Of a DNA stretch of 38,741 nt, positions 32,579-38,741 are shown piece after piece (position 1 is the stretch's first letter; every line of letters begins with the position of its first letter). The notes below the pieces were generated by a model that worked only from the letters and a program-made list of their open reading frames with translations, had not been told where the DNA came from and did not search any database. A program made the position numbers and the translations under genes. This DNA is from an uncultured Thermomicrobiales bacterium (GTDB lineage: Bacteria > Chloroflexota > Chloroflexia > Thermomicrobiales > UBA6265), in assembly GCA_902806345.1 (NCBI GenBank), contig CADCWF010000059.1:1-38741 (forward strand), given 5' to 3'.

Positions 32579-33103
32579 CGCGGCGCTGTCGTTGGCCAAC
32601 CACCGCCCGCGGGCCTCCGCCGGCAGCGACCCGTGGCGCTCCTCGTAGCCCGCGACGAACGCCTCCATCCCGCCGCGCAGACCGGCGACCCACGAGGCGA
32701 CCTCCGCCGCCTCGGCCGGCGGCCATGGGTAGGGGTTGAACCCGGTCAGGACCAGGCCGCGCAGCCGGTCCGGGTGGTACCGGCCGAGGGTGAAGCCGAC
32801 CAGACCGCCGAGCGAGTGGCCCCAGAAGACCGCCCGCTCGATCCCCTCGGCGTCGAGCACCGCCAGCACGTCGGCGGCGCGGGCGAAGCGGTCGTAGGCC
32901 GCCGGGTCGTGCGGCTTGCCGCTCCGGCCGTGGCCCCGGACGTCGGGCAGGAGCAGGGTGAAGCGGTCGCGGAGGGCGGCGGCGTAGCCCTCGTCGTGCC
33001 AGCGCCCGCCGGAGCCGGTCAGGCCGTGGTGCAGCAGCAGGGGCGGCCCGCTGCCCTCGACCTCGTAATGGATGGCGATCGGGCCATGTCGGGCGGTGGG
33101 CAT
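32321..33103 (-). CDS. alpha/beta hydrolase
   Basis: A 260-residue alpha/beta-hydrolase-fold protein. The oxyanion motif is LLLHHGLTGSGGRW (HG near residue 26), the nucleophile elbow GHSLGG with Ser97, the acid Asp209 (VGSDEPF) and the base His236 (DLDHAQTF). This is a full triad. No signal peptide, so cytoplasmic. The family includes esterases, lipases, haloperoxidase-like enzymes and hydrolases of ring-cleavage products; the substrate cannot be named. Its 3' end overlaps the end of the PIN gene on the other strand. Confidence 0.9.
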   Translation of the reverse strand: MPTARHGPIAIHYEVEGSGPPLLLHHGLTGSGGRWHDEGYAAALRDRFTLLLPDVRGHGRSGKPHDPAAYDRFARAADVLAVLDAEGIERAVFWGHSLGGLVGFTLGRYHPDRLRGLVLTGFNPYPWPPAEAAEVASWVAGLRGGMEAFVAGYEERHGSLPAEARGRWLANDSAALVACMEAWVAEGDGRVGAELPDISTPALLLVGSDEPFVAEVQRAAAVMPEATAIVLPDLDHAQTFFRSDLVLPHATAFLDRHVAS

Positions 33104-33219
33104 CAGAAGTCACTCCCTCGACATCGTCGGGACACGTCGACTGCAAGGCGATCGATGACGGCAACAGGTGACTTCCGCAGCCGATATCGGGATCGGCGAA
33201 CGCCAGATCGTCGACTCGG

Positions 33220-33571
33220 TCAGGCGTCGCGAATGCGGACCTCCGACTCCGTGACGATGAAGAACCGTCGCAGGTCGTTGCCGTGCCCATCGAGCAAGGA
33301 TTCCAGACGGGCGATCCGCAGCGCGATATCGACGCTCTCCAAACGGAAGTAGATGATCCCGGCGTTGGGGGAGCCTGAATCGGACCACGAGTTCACCGAA
33401 GTCGCGCTCGTCCGTCAGAATCACCCGGTTCTCGTCCAGCGCGATCGTCCGGATCGCATCGTCGTGCAAGTCCCGCGGATAGTCCCAGCCAACGCGGGTC
33501 GTGTCGAAACCTCGGTGTTGGAGATACCGGGCGAGCCGGGCATCGGAACTGATGTCGACCAGGAAGCGCAC
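33220..33571 (-). pseudogene. DUF5615 PIN-like toxin, frameshifted
   Basis: The start at 33571 gives MRFLVDISSDARLARYLQHR, then VGWDYPRDLHDDAIRTIALD and VILTDERDFGELVVRFRLP, the typical front half of DUF5615 PIN-like toxins. At the G5 run 33367-33371 (plus strand) the frame slips. Removing one base restores NAGIIYFRLESVDIALRIAR, LESLLDGHGNDLRRFFIV and TESEVRIRDA, ending at the stop 33222-33220, which is exactly how the family ends. As written, translation instead continues in a wrong, Arg-rich frame to 33110. Its antitoxin at 33574 is intact. Either a decayed toxin or a sequencing error. Confidence 0.8.
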
Positions 33572-33573
33572 AC

Positions 33574-33816
33574 TCAGGCGGCAGTCGGGTTTGGCCTGGC
33601 CGGGTGAAGGCGCTCCACCGCCTCTCGCGCGTAGTCGAGGCAGGCGCGGACATCGTCCTCGGTTAACTCGGGGAATGCCTCGAAGAGGTCCGAGCGATCC
33701 CTCTGGGCCAGATGCTGAAGCACCCGCTCAACCGGGAGGCGGGTGCTCCTGACCACCGGCTTGCCCGCCGCGATCCTCGGGTCGATCGAGATGCGATCGT
33801 GTCGGTGCTCGGCCAT
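33574..33816 (-). CDS. DUF433 antitoxin
   Basis: An 80-residue protein starting at 33816 with AGGAGGG just upstream. It has the DUF433 pattern RISIDPRIAAGKPVVRSTRL, then VLQHLAQ and LTEDDVRACLDYAREAVERL, a small winged-helix-like DNA-binding fold. DUF433 genes usually lie directly before DUF5615 toxin genes; here the gap is 2 bases. It should neutralise that toxin and repress the pair. Confidence 0.88.
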   Translation of the reverse strand: MAEHRHDRISIDPRIAAGKPVVRSTRLPVERVLQHLAQRDRSDLFEAFPELTEDDVRACLDYAREAVERLHPARPNPTAA

Positions 33817-33882
33817 TGCACCCTCCTTCACCCAGGGGGCCACCAACGTTCTGCGCTCCCGACCCGCTCTCCCCCAAGGAGC

Positions 33883-34215
33883 CTAGCCGACCGTCCGGGT
33901 GAACCGCTCGATGGCGTCGGTCAGCTCGGCGAGCGTGGCCTCGCGGTCGGCCGGGTCGCCGTCGACGACGCAGCCGCGGATGTGGTCCTCGAGGACGAGG
34001 AGCCCGGTCGCTCGGGCCCCGGCGATGATCGCCGAGAGCTGGGTCAGGACATCGAGGCAGTACTGGTCCTCCTCGACCATCCGCTGAACGCCGCGGACCT
34101 GCCCCTCCAGGCGGCGCAGCCGGTTACGGATGCGCGGTTTGTCGGCGGCGTAGGAGGTGTGCTTCGGTTTCGTCTGGTTCGCTTGGGCGCCGCCTTCGGC
34201 GGTGTTCGTGTCCAT
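33883..34215 (-). CDS. csoR: CsoR-family copper-sensing repressor
   Basis: A 110-residue DUF156/CsoR repressor. The first roughly 25 residues are a polar extension; the fold starts at IRNRLRRLEGQVRGVQRMVE. The Cu+ ligands are Cys53 (QYCLDV), His78 and Cys82 (EDHIRGC), with spacings of 25 and 4 residues as in the Mycobacterium CsoR triad Cys36-His61-Cys65. It is divergent from the Cu+-ATPase at 34330, and three matching operator-like sites lie between them. Without copper it should hold the sites; Cu+ binding should release them. The -10-like TATCAT (34227-34222) is so close to the ATG that the mRNA may be nearly leaderless. Confidence 0.92.
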   Translation of the reverse strand: MDTNTAEGGAQANQTKPKHTSYAADKPRIRNRLRRLEGQVRGVQRMVEEDQYCLDVLTQLSAIIAGARATGLLVLEDHIRGCVVDGDPADREATLAELTDAIERFTRTVG

Positions 34216-34224
34216 GCCGAAATG

Positions 34225-34241
34225 ATACCCCCTCCCGGTAC
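34225..34241. promoter_or_regulatory. CsoR-type operator-like site A
   Basis: A 17-base site of the form ATACC-N7-GGTAC, starting 10 bases upstream of the csoR ATG. It overlaps the likely -10 element of csoR (TATCAT on the minus strand, 34227-34222), so binding would give autorepression. Confidence 0.65.
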
Positions 34242-34252
34242 ACCTGGACCAC

Positions 34253-34282
34253 TTGACGACATACCGCAGGGGGGTATATAGT
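34253..34282 (+). promoter_or_regulatory. copA promoter
   Basis: TTGACG at 34253-34258 and TATAGT at 34277-34282, each 5 of 6 consensus, with an 18-base spacer. The spacer is filled almost exactly by operator site B (34261-34277). The ATG of copA is 47 bases further down. Confidence 0.75.
34261..34277. promoter_or_regulatory. CsoR-type operator-like site B
   Basis: ATACC-N7-GGTAT with a G-rich right half (ATACCGCAGGGGGGTAT). It lies between the -35 and -10 boxes of copA, where a bound repressor would exclude RNA polymerase. Confidence 0.75.
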
Positions 34283-34288
34283 CATCCC

Positions 34289-34305
34289 ATACCCGGAGCG
34301 GGTAT
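34289..34305. promoter_or_regulatory. CsoR-type operator-like site C
   Basis: ATACCCG-GAG-CGGGTAT, a perfect 7-bp inverted repeat and the most symmetric of the three sites. It lies just after the -10 box in the 5' leader of copA, centred 28 bases from site B. Confidence 0.7.
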
Positions 34306-34329
34306 CGACCTTCGTGATGGAAGCGATCC

Positions 34330-37300
34330 ATGAGCGCAACCCGAACCGTCCCAGCGACCACCGTGACCGTGCCGGTGTCCGGCATGACCTGTGCTTCGTG
34401 CGTCCGCCGGGTCGAGAAGGCCCTGGCCAAGGCCGACGGCGTCCTCGAGGCGAGGGTCAACCTGGCGACGGAGAAGGCCACCGTCGAGATCGATCCGGCC
34501 GTCGCTTCTCCCGCGGGCGTACGGGACGCCATCGAGCGGGCCGGATACACGGCCGGTGAGGCAATCGTCCGCGAGGGGCCCGCGGTCGCTCCGCCCGCCC
34601 CGGCCATGCCCGAGGTGCCTGCTCCCAATCCCGCTCCCGCGCCGCCTGCGCCGGTTGGCGCCGCGACGAGCGGTGCCGCCGCCGGGGCTGAGGCGTCGCT
34701 GCCGATCGAGGGGATGACCTGCGCCTCCTGCGTGCGGCGGGTCGAGCGGGCGCTGGCCAAGGTGCCCGGCGTCACCGCCGCCAACGTCAACCTGGCGACG
34801 GAGAAGGCGACCGTCGCCTACGACCCGGCCCAGGCCGACCTCGGTCGGTTGACCGGCGCCGTCGAGAAGGCCGGCTACAAGGTCGGTCCGACGCTGGTCC
34901 CGGCCGCCACCGGGGGCTGGGCCGCGCCCGCCGCGGCCTCCACGTCCGAGTCCACGCCCAAGGCCGCGGCCGGCGCCGAACCGGTCGACGAGCGGGCGCG
35001 CGAGCGCGACCGCGAGATCGCCCACCTCAAGCGCACGTCGCTGGTCAGCCTGGCGGTCGGCGTCGCCATGATGGCGCTGATGTACCTCCCGCTGCCGGTC
35101 GAGATGGGAAACCTGGCGCCGCTACTGCTGATCGCGGCGACGGTCGTCCAGTTCTGGGCCGGCGGCGTCTTCTACCGGGCCGCCTGGGCGGCGGCGAAGC
35201 ACGGCGGCACGAACATGAACACGCTCGTCGCGGTCGGCACCAGCGCCGCCTACGGCTACAGCGCGTTTGTCACCCTCTGGCCCGACCTCGCGGCCCGCTG
35301 GGGGTTCGAGTACCACCTCTACTACGAGTCGGCGGTGATCGTCATCGCCCTGATCCTGATGGGCCGCTGGCTGGAGGCGCGGGCGAAGCGCCGCACCGGC
35401 GAGGCGATCAAGGCCCTGATGGGCTTACAGGCCAAGACGGCCCGCGTGATCCGCAACGGCGTCGAGCAGGACATCCCGGTCGAGCAGGTGGTCGCCGGCG
35501 ATCTGGTCCGGGTCCGCCCCGGCGAGAAGGTGCCGGTCGACGGCGTCGTCGTCGAGGGCCGCTCGGCACTGGACGAGAGCATGCTGACCGGCGAGAGCCT
35601 GCCGGTCGAGAAGGGACCGGGCGAGGCGGTCATCGGCGCCACCCTCAACAAGACCGGCGGCTTCGTCTTCCGGGCGACCAAGGTCGGCGCGGACACGACC
35701 CTGGCCCAGATCGTCAAACTCGTCGAGGAGGCGCAGGGGTCCAAGGCCCCGATGCAGAAGCTGGCCGACACGATCTCCGGCTACTTCGTGCCGGCGGTCC
35801 TGATCCTGGCGGCCCTCACCTTCGTCGCCTGGCTGCTGTTCGGGGCGTCGCTGACCTTTGCCCTGACGGCCTTGATCGCGGTACTCGTGATCGCCTGCCC
35901 CTGCGCCCTCGGCCTGGCGGCGCCGACCGCGATCATGGTCGGCACGGGCAAGGCCGCCGAGAACGGGATCCTGGTCCGCGGCGGCGAGGCGCTGGAGCAG
36001 GCCCGGAAGATCGACGCCATCGTGCTGGACAAGACCGGCACCTTGACCCGCGGCAAGCCGGCGGTGACGGGCGTCGTCGCCGCCAACGGCCTGCCCGAGC
36101 GCGACCTGCTGCGGCTGGCGGCGGCGATTGAAGTCGGTTCCGAGCACCCGCTCGGGGAGGCGATCGTCGCCCGCGCCCGGGAGCTCGGACTCGATCTACC
36201 GCAGGCCGAGGCGTTTGCCTCGGTCACCGGCAAGGGGGTCCGGGGCCGGGTCGACGGGCGGGACGTCGTGCTTGGCAACCGCGCCCTGATGGCCGAGGCG
36301 GGGATCCACCTGAACGGCCTCGAGGAGCGCGGCCAGGAGCTGGCCCGGAACGGCGCGACGCCGATGTACCTCGCCGTCGGCGGCGAGGGCGCCGGCCTGA
36401 TCGCCGTCGCCGATACGCTGCGGCCGGAGTCGCGCGAGGCGATCGAGCAGCTCGAGGCGCTCGGCCTCGATGTCTGGATGCTGACCGGCGACAACTTGGC
36501 CACCGCCGAGGCGATCGCCCGCCAGGTCGGGATCGACCACGTCCTGGCCGAGGTGTTGCCGGAGGAAAAGGCCGCCAAGGTCAAGGCCCTCCAGGCGGAC
36601 GGCAGGACCGTGGCGATGGTCGGCGACGGGATCAACGACGCCCCGGCCCTGGCCCAGGCGGACCTGGGGATCGCGATCGGCACCGGCACCGATGTCGCCA
36701 TGGCGGCGTCGGACGTCACCCTCATCGGGGGCGACCTGCGGACCATCGTGACCGCGATCGCGCTCTCCCGGCGGACCGTGGCGACCATCAAGCAGGGGCT
36801 CTTTTGGGCCTTCGCCTACAACGTCGTCCTGATCCCGGTCGCGATGGGGCTGCTCTTTCCGTTCTTCGGCGTCCTCCTCAGCCCGGTCCTGGCCGCGGCG
36901 GCGATGGCGATGAGCTCCGTCAGCGTGGTCACGAACGCGCTCCGGTTGCGCGGCTTCGCCCGACCGGCCAGCGCCCGCGAGATCCTGCACCCGCCGCTGC
37001 GCCAGCGCGTGGCGGACTGGGGCTACCTGGCGGGCATTGCCGCCGTCGCGCTCGCGGTCGGCGCCGCCGCCCTGGCCTTCGCCCCGCAGGAGGGGATGGC
37101 CGGGATGGGCGGGGACATGGCCGAGATGGCGGCCCCGGTGGGCGGGGCCACCGCGTCCTACGCCCTCCCGGACCGCACGATCGCGATCGAGGCCAGCGAC
37201 GCGATGCGCTTCTCGCCGGACGCGATCGAGGTCCGGGCCGGCGAGACGGTCGCCTTCGTGGTGACCAACACCGGCGAGGCCGAGCACGAGTTCGTGATCG

Positions 37301-37521
37301 GCGACGAGGCAACCCAGCTCGCGCACGAGGACGAGATGGCCGCCGCCGGGGACCACGGCGACGAGGGCGCGGCGCCGAACGCCGTCTCGGTCGCGCCGGG
37401 CGCGACGGCGACGCTCGTCTACGCCTTCGCCGAGCCGGGGACGCTCCTGATCGGCTGCCACGAGCCCGGCCACTACGCGGCGGGGATGACCGGCACGATC
37501 ACTGTGGTCGCGGCCGACTAG
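34330..37521 (+). CDS. copA: Cu+-exporting P1B-1 ATPase fused to a C-terminal cupredoxin
   Basis: A 1063-residue copper pump. Two N-terminal HMA domains each have MTCASC (Cys21/Cys24 and Cys131/Cys134). Eight core membrane helices start near residue 237. Catalytic motifs: TGES (420-423), the CPC metal site (523-525), DKTGT with Asp567 as phosphorylation site, His606-Pro607 and GDGINDAP (765-772). YN (830-831) and MSS (861-863) complete the P1B-1 Cu+ signature. After helix 8 comes an additional hydrophobic helix (about 898-918), a Met/Gly-rich linker, and a cupredoxin domain (about 945-1062) with ligands His986, Cys1043, His1048 and Met1053 ([12 protein letters not shown]). The extra helix would place this domain outside. 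Ordinary CopA proteins end after helix 8 at about 750-830 residues. Confidence 0.95.
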   Translation: MSATRTVPATTVTVPVSGMTCASCVRRVEKALAKADGVLEARVNLATEKATVEIDPAVASPAGVRDAIERAGYTAGEAIVREGPAVAPPAPAMPEVPAPNPAPAPPAPVGAATSGAAAGAEASLPIEGMTCASCVRRVERALAKVPGVTAANVNLATEKATVAYDPAQADLGRLTGAVEKAGYKVGPTLVPAATGGWAAPAAASTSESTPKAAAGAEPVDERARERDREIAHLKRTSLVSLAVGVAMMALMYLPLPVEMGNLAPLLLIAATVVQFWAGGVFYRAAWAAAKHGGTNMNTLVAVGTSAAYGYSAFVTLWPDLAARWGFEYHLYYESAVIVIALILMGRWLEARAKRRTGEAIKALMGLQAKTARVIRNGVEQDIPVEQVVAGDLVRVRPGEKVPVDGVVVEGRSALDESMLTGESLPVEKGPGEAVIGATLNKTGGFVFRATKVGADTTLAQIVKLVEEAQGSKAPMQKLADTISGYFVPAVLILAALTFVAWLLFGASLTFALTALIAVLVIACPCALGLAAPTAIMVGTGKAAENGILVRGGEALEQARKIDAIVLDKTGTLTRGKPAVTGVVAANGLPERDLLRLAAAIEVGSEHPLGEAIVARARELGLDLPQAEAFASVTGKGVRGRVDGRDVVLGNRALMAEAGIHLNGLEERGQELARNGATPMYLAVGGEGAGLIAVADTLRPESREAIEQLEALGLDVWMLTGDNLATAEAIARQVGIDHVLAEVLPEEKAAKVKALQADGRTVAMVGDGINDAPALAQADLGIAIGTGTDVAMAASDVTLIGGDLRTIVTAIALSRRTVATIKQGLFWAFAYNVVLIPVAMGLLFPFFGVLLSPVLAAAAMAMSSVSVVTNALRLRGFARPASAREILHPPLRQRVADWGYLAGIAAVALAVGAAALAFAPQEGMAGMGGDMAEMAAPVGGATASYALPDRTIAIEASDAMRFSPDAIEVRAGETVAFVVTNTGEAEHEFVIGDEATQLAHEDEMAAAGDHGDEGAAPNAVSVAPGATATLVYAFAEPGTLLIGCHEPGHYAAGMTGTITVVAAD

Positions 37522-37583
37522 CCCGCGCGCCCCGCAGCGAGCCGTTTCCGCCCCGAGGTGGGGGGACGGGGAGCCGGGGCGCG

Positions 37584-37600
37584 GCGGTCCGACGGACCGC
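37584..37600. repeat. short hairpin between copA and copZ
   Basis: GCGGTCCG and CGGACCGC are paired around a single A. It lies in the 149-base gap between the pump and chaperone genes and has no T tract, so it may tune read-through or mRNA stability rather than terminate. Confidence 0.4.
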
Positions 37601-37670
37601 TGACGGAGGCTCCGCACGACACGGACGGCCCGACCGTCGGGCCGACGAACGGAGACAGGGAGGACGAACC

Positions 37671-37892
37671 ATGGAGACCACGCTGGAACGGGCCACGCTG
37701 ACCGCGCCGGACATCTCGTGCGGCCACTGCGTGGCGGCGATCAAGGAGGCGGTCGGCGAGCTCGCCGGGGTCGCCGAGGTGGGGGCCGACGCCGACACGA
37801 AGAAGGTCCAGGTCGCCTTCGACCCCGCCCGCGTCTCGCTCGCCCAGATCGAGGCGGCGCTCGACGAGGCGGGCTACCCCGTTCAGACATAG
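37671..37892 (+). CDS. copZ: CopZ-like copper chaperone (HMA domain)
   Basis: A 73-residue single HMA domain. The ATG at 37671 follows AGGGAGGA. The metal site is ISCGHCV (Cys17 and Cys20), with Gly-His where many chaperones have other residues; CGHC is common in CopZ/HMA proteins of Gram-positive and Chloroflexota type. The remaining fold elements (VGELAGVAEVGADADTKKVQ, LAQIEAALDEAGYPV) are complete. It should pick up cytoplasmic Cu+ and hand it to the N-terminal domains of CopA or to CsoR. Same strand and probably same regulation as copA. Confidence 0.92.
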   Translation: METTLERATLTAPDISCGHCVAAIKEAVGELAGVAEVGADADTKKVQVAFDPARVSLAQIEAALDEAGYPVQT

Positions 37893-38417
37893 CGCCAGGG
37901 GTGCTTCCACCCTGCAACCGGTGCGCTCGCGAATGCTTCGCCCGGAAGCTCGTTTCCGGGTGAACCCCGAGCGGGACCGCGGGGGGTCCGGGCCTCGCCA
38001 CCAGCCCGGCCCCCCGCCCCGAGTCCGCCACGAGCCGCGTACCGGGACGGCACCGTGCCGAATCCGGACCCGGCAAGCCGCGAGCGTTCCCGCCCAGAAC
38101 CCGTTCTTGAGGGTAGGGGGCGACGCAGGGAGGACTGGCGCGCCCGAGCGAATCGCCGCCACCCACGGCGGCGGCGCCCAGCCGCGCGGCGGCCGGATTC
38201 CGATCCGACGAATTCCATGGTGGCGGCGTTGGCGGCGTAGGCGCCCTTGCCCGGAATGCCGTCGCTCGCGCCGGCGATCCGCCGCCGTCGCGGCAGCGGA
38301 TCCGACGTGAGGGTGCCGTGGCGACGCTCGGTCACACGACGCCGGGCGCGGCGGTCGTCCCGTGCAGTCCTCCGGCGACGAACAGTCACCCTACAAGAAG
38401 TGAGAGAGCATCACGCC
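37893..38417. other. intergenic region between copZ and the second ATPase
   Basis: No gene is convincing in these 525 bases. A minus-strand frame near 38190-38300 reads IAGASDGIPGKGAYAANAA, which looks less repetitive than its surroundings and could be a gene remnant, but I cannot assign it. No ATACC-N7-GGTAY site is seen upstream of the second ATPase. Confidence 0.4.
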
Positions 38418-38741
38418 ATGGACAGGCAACACGGCCGCACCGTCGCCCCGCCGACCGACCAGGTCGACCACGTCGCCCCCGCCTACGTTCCCGCAGCGAA
38501 GCCGGGGGTCGTCCGTGCCCCGGTCGGCCACGCGCTCGACCCCCACCCCGAACTCCGGGAGGCGGTGCCGGCCAACCACGTCCCGATGGGATACGGGGCG
38601 GCCGGCACGGGGATGGACCACGCGGCGATGGGCCACGGCGAGTCGGGCATGGCCCACGACATGTCCGACCCCGCCATGGCCGCGGCGATGGAGCGGGACA
38701 TCCGGACCCGCTTCTGGGTTGCCCTCGGGCTGACGATCCCG
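38418..38741 (+). CDS. second copper ATPase, CopB-like, N-terminal fragment
   Basis: The frame from the ATG at 38418 is open to the window edge (108 codons). The N-terminus is polar and His/Met-rich (HVPMGYGAAGTGMDHAAMGH, then GMAHDMSDPAMAAAMERD) and leads into RTRFWVALGLTIP, the start of the first membrane helix in CopB/P1B ATPases with His/Met-rich tails rather than CxxC HMA domains. Its start has only a weak purine-rich stretch (GAGAGAG) upstream. Position next to copA and copZ supports a copper or silver role. Only the beginning is visible, so class and completeness are uncertain. Confidence 0.65.
   Translation, partial: MDRQHGRTVAPPTDQVDHVAPAYVPAAKPGVVRAPVGHALDPHPELREAVPANHVPMGYGAAGTGMDHAAMGHGESGMAHDMSDPAMAAAMERDIRTRFWVALGLTIP

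Noticed and set aside
37883..38389. Minus-strand frame with IAGASDGIPGKGAYAANAA as a gene
   Set aside because: The rest of the frame is Arg-rich low complexity, no start signal is found, and I recognise no family; noted only as a possible remnant.

Overview
This is a roughly 70% G+C bacterial window with frequent GTG starts (and one TTG), many 4-base start/stop overlaps, Tat-type twin-arginine leaders and sugar ABC transporters. The gene styles, above all the 'xxFDxxTRxLxxxxSRRxxL' secretion leader on Cys-rich proteins, point to Chloroflexota, most likely a Thermomicrobia-like lineage. That assignment is inference from style; no rRNA or tRNA gene is visible.

Layout. 1-1415 (minus strand): two S1C (HtrA-like) serine proteases in tandem, the second cut by the window edge. 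1774-5471: a tightly overlapping operon of two ABC-2 ATPase/permease pairs. 5890-6504: a secreted SnoaL-like protein (minus). 6690-10826: an RbsA/RbsC/RbsB-type sugar importer with a terminator behind it. 10908-11857: a PIN toxin with its probable antitoxin (minus). 11970-13885: an MFS permease translationally coupled to a nucleoside deoxyribosyltransferase-like protein. 14284-20947: a LacI regulator, a CUT1 sugar importer (binding protein and two permeases), a GH4 alpha-galactosidase-like glycosidase and a GNAT acetyltransferase. 21313-23301: a SWIM zinc-finger protein (minus). 23628-26203: a broken LuxR-type AAA/TPR regulator. 26629-28129: two exported Cys-rich proteins, the second interrupted by an amber codon. 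28270-28791: a macro-domain hydrolase. 28950-31481: an unusual fused double malic enzyme. 31626-33816: a Phd/PIN pair, an alpha/beta hydrolase and a DUF433/DUF5615 pair with a frameshifted toxin. 33883-38741: a copper-resistance locus (csoR, copA, copZ and the start of a second copper ATPase).

How the parts work together. The copper locus is the most coherent system. CsoR faces a Cu+-ATPase across 114 bases that hold three 17-bp sites of the form ATACC-N7-GGTAY, one of them between the -35 and -10 boxes. The ATPase carries two N-terminal metal-binding domains and, after an extra ninth membrane segment, a C-terminal cupredoxin with a complete His/Cys/His/Met set, so exported copper could be passed directly to a tethered cupredoxin. 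A CopZ-like chaperone and a second ATPase with a His/Met-rich start follow. The LacI/CUT1/GH4 block reads as an alpha-galactoside uptake and hydrolysis operon.

The oddest single protein is the 843-residue malic enzyme. Its C-terminal half keeps nearly all catalytic residues but has lost the YTPGVAE motif, while its N-terminal half keeps that motif and has lost most of the rest. A family of composite inverted repeats (ends near GTCATCCTGA/GAAGGATCTC around a hairpin core) recurs in four intergenic gaps, and a different palindrome sits in frame inside the LuxR-type gene. Three genes carry disabling lesions, two of them one-base indels in G/C runs, so sequencing error must be excluded before they are called pseudogenes.
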